Part shown: in pieces, positions 33,567-45,196 of the stretch
How positions within the stretch are numbered: the stretch's first letter is position 1
How the letters are laid out: each line of letters begins with the position of its first letter
Assembly (NCBI GenBank): GCA_032690845.1
Contig: CM064424.1
Location: forward strand, 31,482,228-31,546,227
Reading direction: 5' to 3'
From: Eleusine coracana subsp. coracana
Taxonomy: Eukaryota; Streptophyta; Magnoliopsida; Poales; Poaceae
Length of the DNA: 64,000 bases
The notes under the pieces: model-generated
Databases searched by the model: none
What the model saw: only the letters and a program-made list of their open reading frames with translations
Told to the model about the DNA's origin: nothing
Program-made: the position numbers and the translations under genes

Positions 33567-36500
33567 TATGGCGCCCCTTCCTGGAGGATCGAGGTCTCGA
33601 CGGTGCTGATAGCGCAGACACTTGATAATACAACATTGGATCGAATTTAAGTTGAATATTACATCATTAAGTCATCAGAGTGCAGTGGAATATTACAAGT
33701 TCATAATATTTTTGAAAACACAGCGGAAGCGAATAACAATAAGGAGCTACAAGCTCGATGATATAGCATAGTAATGGTTCCTACCCGAAGAACCATCACT
33801 CTAGAAACACACATCAATACTGTGGCGGCGAGTCGGACTCTCAGTGGGTAGTCCAACCCTCAGGGACTTGCATGTCCTAGGGCAGCACATTCTCAGGCAA
33901 CTCTACCTCTTCATTACCTGAAAACAACAATGGCACCAAGCCTGAGTACTAATTACTCAGCAAGACTTACCCGTCGAACATCTAGGCATGCAATGGCTCT
34001 AATAAGTGGCTTGTTTGAAAAGACTCGCACTAAGCAACCTATTAGTTCTATCAAGTTTTATTCATCAACTTAATTGGGTAGAGCAGAATGTAACTTTGGT
34101 TGCAACAATAAGATAATAAAGCAATACATAAGGTAAGTACAACATAAGAGCCATAAGAGTAACATCAACAATAAGCATCATATCAATTCCCAAGTACCAT
34201 GTGCAACTACGTGACGACTCAGTGACCAAGTGGTACTCATTAGTGCGAGGGCCAACAATTGCAATTGATTTACACCAGCTGGGATAACCCGAGATACATG
34301 ACACATATGCACCAATTAAGGTTGTATATGGCAACCTTTCATAAGGATGAAAAACAACTCGGTCCGGGTCCAGTCTTAGTGAGTGGGCATGCCATCCTGC
34401 CAACAGTACTTCACGGTATGAACCGCCCACTCCAGCAGCAGAAGGGTTAACAACAACTATACTAGGTATCGTCCTCATTGCCGTGTCAATGCTACATCAG
34501 TTTACTAGTGCCCATAGACTAGCATGCATTCGGTACTGTTCAATACTTGACCGAGGAGCCGACCATGGACGGGTCCCAGGATCGACAAGGCAGGACTACC
34601 GCAGTCAACACCCATGTATTGCTGTAAACCTGCACATGCATCATCCCTGCCCGGTCATGACATCAAAATAAACTTATTTTATAAGTCCCGTTCCAGTGGT
34701 CAAGTTTATTCTTAGTAATGATATCTATCGTGCCTAGTAATTACTAAGTGTAGCGACACAGTACCGATACTACCAAGGTTCTAATGACAGTGGTATAGGT
34801 CATTAGGGTATCATGCAAGTGGGTTCCAATCAACTCCTATGACCTAATGCAACAATAATCATAGACACCAGTAATATTGATAACTAGCAACTTTATAAAA
34901 TGGCGAATGAAAACCAGGGCTTGCCTCCATCGACACTAGTGTTAGCAACTTCAATCTCTTGTTCCTGAGACTCAGTATCCTTCTGATGATTCTCTTCGGA
35001 CTCCTAGTTGTCGTTACCTATATGATGACAAAAGTGTTAACGGTATTGTCGTAACACCGTTATATGCATTGATATGATACATGCAAGCACATCTTGTTTT
35101 GATGTCAAATAAATTATTATTATGTTCTCGAAGCCATATGCTTCAGGGAAGTTGGGTCATGTTTTAATGTTAATTAAAATTACTCTTATGTTCTTGAAGC
35201 CATATGCTTCAAAGAAACAATTTAAAATTTCATCATTTATCATGAATAGATACATAGGTGAATTGCATTTTTACCAATTTACAACCTCTGGATATTATTA
35301 TTCTAATTACTAGCATTTATTGAAGTAAAATAGTGATATGAGCAAATCAATTTAGTTAATTAAATAAATTTAGGTTTCTGGACTTGTGTGTTTTACTGGG
35401 TACAGGAGCTTCTAAGAGTGATTTTTGTGCCAAGTAGCAAGGGCCAATTAATTACAGAATAATTACTAGAATTAATTTAAGCAAACACACTAATTAAATT
35501 CCAGAGCCTAAAATAATTCATATTTTGCCAAACCAAAATTTTTGGTGGTAGATAATCATATGTTTACTAAGCATGCCAGCAATCAAGATTTAATTCCATT
35601 CCTAGAATTTCTGGTGAATTAATTTGGGTTTTTATAATTTAATGAATTAACAAAAATGCATGAACGGAGGCTATGATTTATCATTTTACTAAAATAGAGC
35701 TCTTCAAGATAAACCTAACAAATTTTGTTTGAGCTACAATGGATTTGAAATCGACTTACTATGAGTTTTGGAAGCTTTTAGCATTTTCTGGCTTTTTCCT
35801 GGGTTAAAGAATTGCCACGCATGCGCCACGTCGATGCCATATTAGGCCACGTAGGCGCCGCATCGGCTGCCAGTAGACTGCTCCAAGTCAGCATGGCGGA
35901 GCACGGTGGCGCGCGACCGGAGTTCGCCGGAGGCTCGCTGCTGGCGTCTGTGGGCGGCAGAAGCTCGCCGCTAGAGCCGGGGAATGACGCGTGCGTTGAG
36001 ACGGAGAGATAGGCGGGGGCCGCGAGGGGGGTGGCTCACTGGAGTAAGGTCGCCGTCGTCGACCGGCAGGCGGGGAATCTTCGGCGGCGTAGGGTGAGCG
36101 GTACAGAGCATGAATTCGGACTCTGTCTTCACCTAGAGCTCCGTGGAGGTGACGTGAAGACCGACATCATGATACGCGGCAATGAGAGGAGCCTAAGGGT
36201 AGTCCTCATCATGGAGGCGGCAAGGTAGATCGAAGCAGAGAGCTGGCGACCGAAAATGCTCCAATCGCTTGCACTTCAGCCAACAAAACAAAACAAATAA
36301 GCATTCAAATTGTGCGGATAGATGTTTGGAACAACCCGTGAGAGAAGATTAGGCCTGGAGCTCACCAAGACAAGTGAATTTCACAGAAAGGCAAGGGTTG
36401 GTTGTTTCGGCCACCAATGAAATTGGGCTTCGATTCTTGTGAATCAAGATGGGAAGAAGCAATTAGAGGCTACTAAAGGCTTGAAGGATCACGTGTGCAT

Positions 36501-37411
36501 GGGTTTGTGGCTTCTTCTTTGCTGGGGTTTAACAGGAACCAAGGAGCTTCAAGTTCCCAAGCACAGCAAACATGGCGGGTGGAAACGAACTCAAAGAGAG
36601 AAAGAGAGAGCAGGGAGCGGCAGATAGCGGGGAGGAAATCGGCCAGGGGAGTGCACGGGGTCTTCTGGTCGCGCAGGAGGGGAAGTGGGTGGCTGGCGGT
36701 CCAGAAGGGGTGATAACACGCAGCATTGGAGCCTTGTTGTGCTACACGGTGGCATGCAAGAGGTGAGGCGGGGAGGCGGCTGCCGTTGGGCGAGGCGCGC
36801 GACAAAGGTAGAGGGGCAGAGGGGTGCAGGCGGCACTGTGCGCTCCGAGTCCCGGAGTCGAGGCAGGCAGAGGTGTTGGCGTCGGTAGGGGGGAGGCGTG
36901 CGTCGGGGAGAAACTCTGCGCCAGCGAGAGGAGGAAGAAAGAAATTTTGCACTGCAGTCCAGATCTTCACAAAAAGGTGCCTGGTCAAATATATTCCCAT
37001 TTAAGATAGCTAGGAAGCTCCTACATTCATGAGATTTTGTACAAAGGCCCTTAGAGATATTTGTGGTGCTCTGGTGGGACCCAATTGGCTAGAAAAGTTA
37101 TATTTATTTTATAATTAAATCTCCAATGTGAAAGGTTTTTATACTTTAATTAATTAATTGGACATTTCCAAATATGGTAAAATGCTCAATAAATTCATAA
37201 AATTCTATTTTAATATTACTAATCTGATTATGAATTTATTTGGCATATGTTATACAATAAATTTTTATTTAGCTCAAAATTTTGGTTGCAGGGTTTTGAT
37301 TTGCCTGAATTTAATTCAAAAGGGAGTGAGTCTTATTATTTCATGCTATGTTGTTCATGATCTATGCTCTTCATGTTGGTTAAATGAAAGTGAGACACCT
37401 GGGGTGTCACA
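33567..37411 (-). repeat. 5' LTR of element C
   Basis: This 3,845-bp LTR starts (minus strand) TGTGACACCCCAGGTGTC and ends GGGGCGCCATA, where the final CA has mutated to TA. A G+C-rich block at 35800-36950 contains minus-strand ORFs (for example 36473-37000), which I do not call genes. The CTTAG duplication follows at 37412-37416. Confidence 0.9.
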
Positions 37412-37416
37412 CTTAG
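37412..37416. other. Target-site duplication of element C, right copy
   Basis: CTTAG matches 21960-21964 exactly. Confidence 0.9.
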
Positions 37417-37615
37417 CTACTACAACTAATAACTAGTAATAAATTACATAAGAATATAAAGCATCACAGGTCGACACGCAGGCCGTTATACAATAATATG
37501 ATAGCCTCAACCCAGCTGTAACAATCGTGGCATGCAGGCCATGCAAATCACATGTATCTTTTGGGCTATACCATTCACAACATTCTCTGCAAAAACGAGT
37601 TAGGCGAGAAGCGAA
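37417..37615 (-). other. Likely remainder of the element B leader
   Basis: About 200 bp lie between C and the point where element A wording resumes. No LTR or PBS of B is visible. The pentamer GCGAA at 37611-37615 equals the five bases before the B 3' LTR (16069-16073) and could be the right target-site copy, but a 5-mer match in 200 bp can be chance. Confidence 0.35.
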
Positions 37616-39435
37616 TGCTAACATGTGATGCTGGTATTTGAAGGGTCACTTCTGTACATACTGAAGCCGTTCTGAAATATGAGGATGATGCTAATGATAT
37701 TTGTTAAGCGCATCGGTTTGGGGTGTTCGAGATACATCTGACTACATGGTGGCCAATTCATCCACGATTGTTTTTCTTGAGGCTATCGACTATTGTGCTA
37801 CAATTCTGAAGGAGCAAGGCATCTGATCACGCATGATAGCTTTGGAACTCTACGATACGTACACACACAGAGGATTCTGTTATGAGATTATCTTTCTTAA
37901 GTCTCATATTGTCGCCCTGTGCATTGGTGCTGTCTCGATTAAGTCTGGTCCATCCAAGCGTGACGATAGGGTGAATCATTTTTGTCTGGTAGCTCGTAAC
38001 AAGAAGGAGCCACATGAGGGTGAACTGTAGCCACTGACAAGGAAGATGCCAATGTCGATTACTCGAGAGAGAATGCTAATTATAAACTCGGCGGGCATCG
38101 GCATTCAGCCATGGATATGGGCTATTTCATAAGAATATGCAGTGGACGAAGTCAAGCTTAGAGCTGGTCGAGAAAAGGAGCAGTTGGGTTCATTTTTCAT
38201 GGAGGACACAGTGGGTCTTTAAGGACCAGGTATCAAGCCATATTCATGATCGCTGAGATGCATGTAGGTTTTGCACTTATTTGTTGTTTTATGCAGTTGC
38301 AATAGAAAGTCATAACTAAGTACTGGGACATCAGGATTGATATATAAGTTGATGGTAGCGATGGAATACCTTGAGAAGGAGTCGATGAAGCAAAATCTTG
38401 ATGGCGGAATTTTGGTGTGAGGTTTTTGGAAGATATGTATGGTGTGCCAACGTGGTATCCTTCCATGCAACGAGCTTTGGGCATCAGATCACCACAGATG
38501 GTTTCGGCATTCGACCACACGATGTGGATATCAATGCTTAATCAGTTTCCATTGCTGGTATTATTCACTGAAGAAGTCGTAGTTTCATTGTTCTCAATTG
38601 GCTTGAGAAGTTGAGCAGTCAAAACTTTTAGCCGATTGAGTTCAAGTAACATCTAAGATTGTGGTGCGACTACAGCATGGGGGGCACATGTGCGATAGTG
38701 CAAGCAACAGATGCAGAATTTGAAATCAGAGGAAACTGCATATGGGTGTGTCGCGGATGGACTCGTGTGGGTATCAGATTGTGCGCAAATGTCTGACGCA
38801 AGAGACAAGTCATTAAAAAGGCATCGGCTTAAGGGATGTGTAAGCATCGGACTACACATGGTTGTGAGCAGTGAAGCAAGTATTTGGTCCCTTCTCTATT
38901 TATTTCTAGAATCAGTCAGCAGGCTCTCAGCGTGGGACCATATAAGATGAGGAGCGATATTCAAGGATCTGATTTATCATCAGTTGCCGGGATATATAGA
39001 TAACAAGGTACTTATGTAAGAGTCGATGTAGTGGTTGAGCCGATGAAGCAGTGAAGAGCGCCATAGTAACATACTATACATGAATTGACTGAGTTGATGC
39101 CAATGTGGTGATCAAGTTGATGAGGGAGACAGGTGTTGTAAGAGAAACACTGCATCGAGAAGCGTTGTAGCAGAAACAAGTGTAGTTATGGTGGCCGTAT
39201 GTTGCTGAACTGGTTCTAATCAGACCTGGAAGGTATTCACATTCAGAATATAAACATGGTGGTTTCATGGTTGGATTTATGGCTGGTGGAGTTACATGGC
39301 TCTTTCGCTTGGCTGGCGCTAAGTGTTGGATCACATGGCGTAGGGAATACGGGAGCAATGGCTGCTGGATATTTCAAAAGAGTTGCTTCAAGATGGAACT
39401 AAAACAGAATTTTGGAACATAATGTATTATATTCC
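37616..39435 (+). other. Interior of element A, right part, non-coding
   Basis: No open frame above about 95 codons and no recognised protein block is present. Motifs like ATCGGC and GTCGATG are frequent, as in 14276-16000. It ends at a PPT. Confidence 0.55.
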
Positions 39436-39449
39436 GAAACGGGGGGATG
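39436..39449 (+). other. Polypurine tract of element A
   Basis: GAAACGGGGGGATG directly precedes TGTTGACA of the 3' LTR. Confidence 0.8.
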
Positions 39450-41031
39450 TGTTGACACCAAAATTTGACATAGTAAGAGTTTGAGAAAGGTTCAAAAGGT
39501 TGACTCGCTATTATTGGAAGTTGTCAAGAAGCAAGCATGGCGGACTCGGGATAATCCATAATCAAATGTGACATCGTTGGATCAAATGCATGTACGTACG
39601 TGTGTGTGTTTTGTTCAGGGAGGAGTTTTGGAATTTATATTATATGCCTTGGATTAGAGGTACGTGATGGCAAATTGGTTTAAGGAAAGAGAAGCAACGG
39701 ATGAAGAGGGGCCCGACCTGGATACGTGAGAAAGGAAGATGCTGTTTTCGAGGCTATACGATCATAGATGGAAGGGGTGCAATGGCCAGAATCTTATATC
39801 TACATAGTTAGATATTCGGCCAGTTAGGATCATAGAATATTTAGTTGCCATGCAATGTAAACGTGATTTTTTCAGCGCAGTTTTGTTCCTTATATGACAA
39901 GTCCGGCTGTCCCTATAAATATAAAGGGTCACGGCAAATTGTAATCTATCAATCAATCAATACAACTTCGGCGCATCGCCACCCTCAAAACAGGTATACC
40001 CCGACGGATTCTTCATCTGGAGCGGGCACTCCGTAATAGATGCTGGAACCGTCACCCTGGCGGATTCGTCATCATGAAGCAGGCTACATCGACTAGTTCG
40101 ACCCCAGCGACATGGCGGAAGACTAGTCACCCCGGTGATCGCGACGACCTATCTAGTACTATCTCGTTACAGACCGATCTTCTGGTTTGTTTATCGTGGT
40201 TGCTAGTTATCCGGTATACAAGATCTTTCTAGGTTGTTTTACTAGGATTAGCTGCATACTGTCTCGGGAAAACCGATCTATCATAGTTAATTCTAGTGAT
40301 TCAATCTAGTCTGATCTATATATTCGAGTCACCTCTGAATAGATCTTAACGATTAGATCTAGTACTGTGTGGGCATTCATTCGTTCCAAGAACTGTCTCG
40401 ACTCAGACCGATCTTCTGGGATATCTAGAACTGTCTCGGTTAAGTCCGATCTTCTAGTTGGGCAACAATGCAAGAATGATCTCGTCGCGAGAGTCTGTTC
40501 GGCGTATCGTCGGAGTGTTTAGCTGACGAGTTATCTGGTTACTAGCAATAGTTGATAGATATTCATATGTTTAATTTTGCTATCGACTTTGGTTCATCGA
40601 CTTCGTCTACCGCACTAGTTCTATTTGTCCAATCAATGAATCATCAAATGGTTTATTTATTTGTTAGTGTTGTATCGGCTATATATTGTGATTCTATTAA
40701 CTGGCCAATATAATATTAATTATTAGTCTAGTGTGCATCGACTTGTAGATTTATGCTTTGTATTATTAAGATAAAGCCGATGCTTGATCATGTACTGTGC
40801 CAACATCGACTATGTGCTTGGATCGACTCTGTGCCTGCATCGACTATGTGCTTGGAAGTCATCATCGGTCGACTTGCAAGCGCACACCTTGTCAGTTGAA
40901 TGGTCAAACTGACTGGCATGCCACGCAGCATCTACCGCGATACCATTGGACCTGCACTGGAGCTAAGAAGATCTCTCAGGCCTCGTGTTTGCACGTGGAG
41001 GATCAATAGTCTGCTGATTTTCATGTCAACA
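39450..41031 (+). repeat. 3' LTR of element A
   Basis: TGTTGACA to TGTCAACA, perfect 8-bp inverted ends, 1,582 bp. The TATA box CTATAAATATAAAG is at 39913-39926. It aligns with 12668-14254 along its length. CAATG follows as the right target-site copy. Confidence 0.9.
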
Positions 41032-41036
41032 CAATG

Positions 41037-42144
41037 GTAGCAAGTATGCAAGACGAAGAATTCGAGAAGTTCATGAAGAGAGAAGAAAATACGGTGTTCA
41101 ATGACTTTGAAGAGCAAAGCAAGTTCACCGCCATTCGAGACCGGGGTCCATGTCCATGTGCAAGTTCAACCATAACTTCCTCGAGCAAATTGGCGTCCTC
41201 GCTAGTTTTGAGTACGCGCTCAACATGGTCGGATGGTGTGATTTCTATCGCCTTGATGATTACGGTTCTAAATGGCTTACTATTGAATTTCTTTGCACTT
41301 TGAAAGTCCATGCCCATGAATCAAACAAATATGGCACTCTTTATGAATTTTGTCTTTTTGGTGAAACTTATGAACGGTCTTTAAAAGAAAGTAGCACTTA
41401 CATTGGTTTTGACCGTAAGGCCACCATAGACATTATAAACTTAAAGGTTTCACACCACAAGGACTTTGGACAAAGATAGGAAATCCCGTTACGGGGTAGG
41501 AACGCACTAGTGACATTCACAACCCATCGCTCCGTATAATTCATCGTTTTATCACTCACTACCTAACCCCTCGGGGTGATGTACGTTCGGTGAATAGTTT
41601 GGATAAAGCCTATCTTCATGCCATGATCAAAATTATTAAAATGAACCCCACATTTTTCATCATCAACCATTGGCTCACCTTTGCATTTAGGCAACAAGGA
41701 CCTATCACTTTTACCCCTTTTGTCACTAGAATTGCTAGAAAGGTTGGCGCGCTCCACAGAGCTAGAGTAGATCATCTCCCTAATGCCCCTTTGTTAGGAG
41801 AAGATCATTTCTTGCAAGCACACTTGTTGAGAGAGAAAAATAATAGGTACTTCATGCTTTATCCGAGGTATGAAACAGAAATTTAATTGTGTAACCCCCA
41901 GCTCACTATTATCGGTAAAAGGAACTTTGTGTACAAATTGCAAGCTTCCGTGCAACGTGCACAACATAGTGTTGCAGGGGATAGGCCAAGAACAAGAACA
42001 AGAGCACAACGCCATCGAGAAGAGCAACAACACGAAACTACGATGAGCTCGCCTCAAACGGGTGGATCGGGAGGTCCCCAAGATAATTGGGAGCAGCCAC
42101 AATTCCTCGATTTTGCGAGTTTATCAAACAACTGCACTGCCTCC
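41037..42144 (+). pseudogene. H ORF1, central part: ATHILA ORF-1 family
   Basis: The frame continues in phase from codon 56 at 4067 once element A and one target copy are disregarded. Motifs such as FEKFMKREENTVF, GWCDFYRLDDYGSKWLTIEF, YEFCLFGETYERSL and NHWLTFAFRQQGPI match the plant ATHILA ORF-1 family. A frameshift lies near 41145, a stop at 41477-41479, a second frame change before 41590, and a stop near 41884-41886. A Gln/Arg/Ser-rich tail follows. The frame is cut at 42144 by a solo LTR. The ORF1 role is not established; it is usually regarded as gag-related or structural. Confidence 0.75.
42140..42144. other. Target-site duplication of the solo LTR, left copy
   Basis: CCTCC here and CCTCC at 43046-43050 flank the solo LTR exactly. 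Confidence 0.85.
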
Positions 42145-43045
42145 TGATGTGGACAAGGGTTCCCGATCTTCCGATAGGTTCTGAGAATCTTGATTAAGGC
42201 AGAGGCGATACACAAATCGATCTGGCTTCCGAACGACACGTTCTGAACCCCGCAATCGCAGCACAACGTCTCCTCTGGTTATCAACCGTTCAAGAACGAT
42301 TGACCTCGCCGAGAAGGCTTATCCTTGCCTGCAAATCAAGAACACAAGCAAGAACAAAGAAGAATGCAACCAAATTTGCCAGTATATGATGAATCTCACA
42401 AGTTGGGGTCTCACAAACTGATCAAACGGTGAAACTGTTATCAACAGAATAATCTAAGCAAAACCCAAACCCTAATGAAGAGTCGGCGGCTGTATATGAG
42501 TACCCTAGGGTCGTGCAGGACCCCCTGGACGCAGCCCTAAGTGGGCTCAACTCGATACATGGCCCAAAGACCGATTACGGTGTCGCAGCACCAGGACAGA
42601 TTCTGTACATCAACTTGTTTCGACGATTGTTGACGGCTCGCGACGAATTTTGATATGGGACCAGTTGGGTTGGAAAGATCTTTTTGTTATGTTTCCAGAC
42701 ATATGTAGAACTTCCAAATCCGAGTCCGTATGCGTCCTGTGCATCCGTTTTAGTGCAGACTGGTCCTGGGCTCCAAAACAGACTCAAAGTCGGTTTTGGA
42801 TTGGGCTTCCACCTTGGCTTGGACGTCCTTGCTGGCCCATCACGCCTCCAATCACCTCCTCAGCTATATCATCATCATCTCCATGGTTCCTAACAATAAT
42901 TAAATCATTAGGTAGCAATCTGTTCTCAAAATCACATAAACAAAACATTAGAAACGAAGTCACCTGTAAATTCAGGTGATGCACATGAACTTTCATCTTA
43001 GTTGGAGGAGTGTTGCGTGTATCCATAGGTGTGATGTTCTCATCA
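42145..43045 (-). repeat. Solo LTR (901 bp) of a TGATGA-type gypsy element
   Basis: Ends are TGATG and CATCA as inverted repeats, with a CCTCC duplication on both sides. On the minus strand it starts TGATGAGAACATCACACC. An open minus-strand frame across its start reads DENITPMDTRNTPP, as if a pol ORF ran into the LTR. No internal region is attached, so it was probably left by recombination between two LTRs. The ATHILA frame on both sides is continuous once the LTR and one CCTCC are ignored, which confirms the boundaries. Confidence 0.85.
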
Positions 43046-43050
43046 CCTCC

Positions 43051-43372
43051 TCCAATGACAACTATGAACCCCCTAATCCCCACGATATGGGGAGTTACTA
43101 CTAACCTCATGGAGGTGTAGGCACTTCTCGTTCTGCCCAATTCACATCATACAACTATTCAGAGTTGGGGGAAGATATGCAATACTTGGCTGCAAACACT
43201 TATGAGACCAACATGCAAACTCAATAAATACAAGCAGCCATAAGGGAAGGACAAGAATGGCAGCAACAAACGTCAGAACAACTTCAGACAAACCTCTCCA
43301 TGATGGACCAACTGATCAGCCACTTCAACATCGACTATCAACCACCACAGTGAATGTCATTCAAGCTTAAGT
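43051..43372 (+). pseudogene. H ORF1, C-terminal part
   Basis: It continues the ATHILA ORF1 frame after the solo LTR, with blocks FTSYNYSELGEDMQYLA and QTNLSMMDQLISHFN. Stops lie near 43100 and 43226. The frame ends at a TGA near 43350, followed by AAGCTTGGGAAGG. Confidence 0.65.
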
Positions 43373-44969
43373 CTTACAAAGACCTAAGCTTGGGAAGGTA
43401 CGCAAAACAAGGTGCACCATTTGTCCTACTCTCTCACCCTCTTTCTTTAGTTTAGTCGTTTTGTTTTATTTATAGCTAATTAAAAAATCTGAAAAGATTT
43501 TTAGTTTCAATAAATTTTAAGAAAACCCAAAAATATTTTTTCTCTTTCATGGAAAACTATAAAAATTTGCAAAACCAAAAAGAACAAAAAGATTTCCAAT
43601 TTTCAAATAAAATTGAGAACTTAGTCTCTACCTTGCTTATGGAAATGATGAATAGTTGCTCCATTAGCTCCCTTTGACTCAAGTATACAACCTCTACTCC
43701 TCATTTTTGTGGGCGGTGGTAGATCGGCATGATGATAATGCTAGTCCCTATATGTTCTAGTGGGTGCAAAGTGGTTATTAAACACCAAGTCTAGTTGTTG
43801 GAGTTTATGATATGGCATGTTTTGGATGAGTCTTTGATTTCCCCTTGATTAGAGTCCAATGATTTATTTCAAAACCATGCTGCAATAAAAACCCCCTACT
43901 TGGTGCACATCTTCCCTATGATAGAAAAATTGCTACCATGGCCAAATATTAATTGCAAACCCACTTTATGCCATCTCTATGTGCATTAAGTTTAGTTAGA
44001 TTTGATCCTTATGAGGGACTTGCACTTCCAAAGCCAATCATTTTCCTTCGCGTTATCTTTGAGTTCTCAATCAATCATGCTTGGTTATGCGGTCTCCAAC
44101 TCGGATTCAAGTATCCACTTCACCAAGCATGCCAGCCAAAAATCTTTCCCTTTGCGAAACTTTGATCCTATAAGAAAGATTTTGGTTCTTCTGAATAAAT
44201 GCTCAGAAAAAGTTTGCAAAATATTTGAACCATTGAATTTGCCTTCCTATACCATGAGAACTGAAAAAAGAAGAAGGAAAGAAATAAAAGTTTATCAGCT
44301 CTCATGAACATAAGGCATCAAGTTTCAAGGTTCAAAAATATCTTTGAGTAAAATAAAAGAGCCATCCTTTCTCTCTAGCACAAAAATCCAACCTTTTGGG
44401 ACTAATTTGTACCCAAGGCTTTTGCAATTGTGCTAGCCCACTCCTTCACATGAGTCCATTCTCTCCCTCTCCCCTAGACATTATTTCCAAATGATTGGAA
44501 TGAGGAAGTGCAAAGTCTTTTCGCTAGGACCATCTCTTAACTTAACAATATATGCATGCTAGATGTGCCCTCCTACCAAGCTTTTAGAATGTAGGATGAG
44601 CACTTGGTGAGAAAATACATTTTTTGAGAGATGTGAGACATAGTGGAAGATTACACCAAGTGGGAAGATTTTCAATCTTATTATGCATCATTATAAAAAC
44701 TTTGGACTCATGATCAAGTAGGAGATTGCACGACAAGTCTAAACTAGCCGTTCTAGACTTCAACCGTTCATGACAAGGTTATGAAACGCCAATAAGCCTG
44801 CTGTACAATGAGAATGACTTAGAGAATAAGTTGTGCTGGTTTACACTTACCCATATCTTGTTGGAGTATGAGTTTGTGCACTTGATCCTCGTTGGGCTTT
44901 AATATTGAAGCAACTCCTGATCCATTACTTCTAAGTTTTAATTTGCTTGGGACGAGCAAAGGTTTAAGC
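43373..44969 (+). other. Non-coding 3' region of element H
   Basis: An internal PPT-like CTAAGCTTGGGAAGGTA lies at 43385-43401 and the terminal PPT is at 44970-44978. Between them are A/T-rich stretches and no recognised protein block. Athila elements usually have a pol or env-like region here or upstream; none is visible. Confidence 0.5.
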
Positions 44970-44978
44970 TTGGGGAGG
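44970..44978 (+). other. Polypurine tract of element H
   Basis: TTGGGGAGG, preceded by TTTAAGC, lies immediately before the LTR start TATTGGTGG. Confidence 0.7.
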
Positions 44979-45196
44979 TATTGGTGGCCCATAAAACCCA
45001 ATATCGGCCAGCAACCGGTCGGGAAATGCAAGGTAAAGACCAAAGTTTAATAAATAAACTAATAAAATTCCATGAGTTTTGGTGAAATAAGTGTTTGCAG
45101 GTACAAAAAGGGTCAAAATATGCAAAAACATGAAGAAACACCCCATCGGCCGATCACGACTATGAAACAGCCGTTTTCATCGGCCAACAGGGTCGT
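44979..45196 (+). repeat. Start of the H 3' LTR, cut by element F
   Basis: It matches 3090-3228 over about 130 bp (GGTGGCCCATAAAACCCAAT and GTGTTTGCAGGTACAAAAA shared). After that it diverges from the 5' LTR. Element F starts at 45197; the remainder should lie beyond the window. Confidence 0.65.

Larger units (their letters stand above)
21965..37411 (-). mobile_element. Element C: complete chromovirus (Ty3/gypsy) with giant LTRs
   Basis: The 15.4-kb element is on the minus strand with LTRs of 3,737 and 3,845 bp, an iMet-type PBS, a PPT and a perfect 5-bp target duplication. The gene order is ORF-B, ORF-A, gag, protease, RT, RNase H, integrase, chromodomain. Large LTRs and a chromodomain suggest a Del/Tekay-type chromovirus resembling Retrosat2 or RIRE3/8 of rice (from memory). 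All genes are broken by stops, and the RT active site is deleted. Confidence 0.9.
12668..41031 (+). mobile_element. Element A: non-coding LARD-like LTR retrotransposon (contains B and C)
   Basis: Two LTRs of 1,587 and 1,582 bp bracket an interior with no recognisable protein domain. The 3' LTR carries perfect 8-bp inverted ends, TGTTGACA and TGTCAACA. A PBS and PPT sit at the expected places. Flanking pentamers are CAACG (12663-12667) and CAATG (41032-41036), a target-site duplication with one mismatch. Taking out the nested B and C leaves roughly 3.6 kb of interior. In the first 160 aligned bases of the two LTRs I count about a dozen differences, so the insertion is old. Confidence 0.75.

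Noticed and set aside
45072..45196. ORF start inside the H 3' LTR joined to the F LTR frame
   Set aside because: The ORF crosses the H/F junction by chance; only the part from 45197 belongs to F coding.
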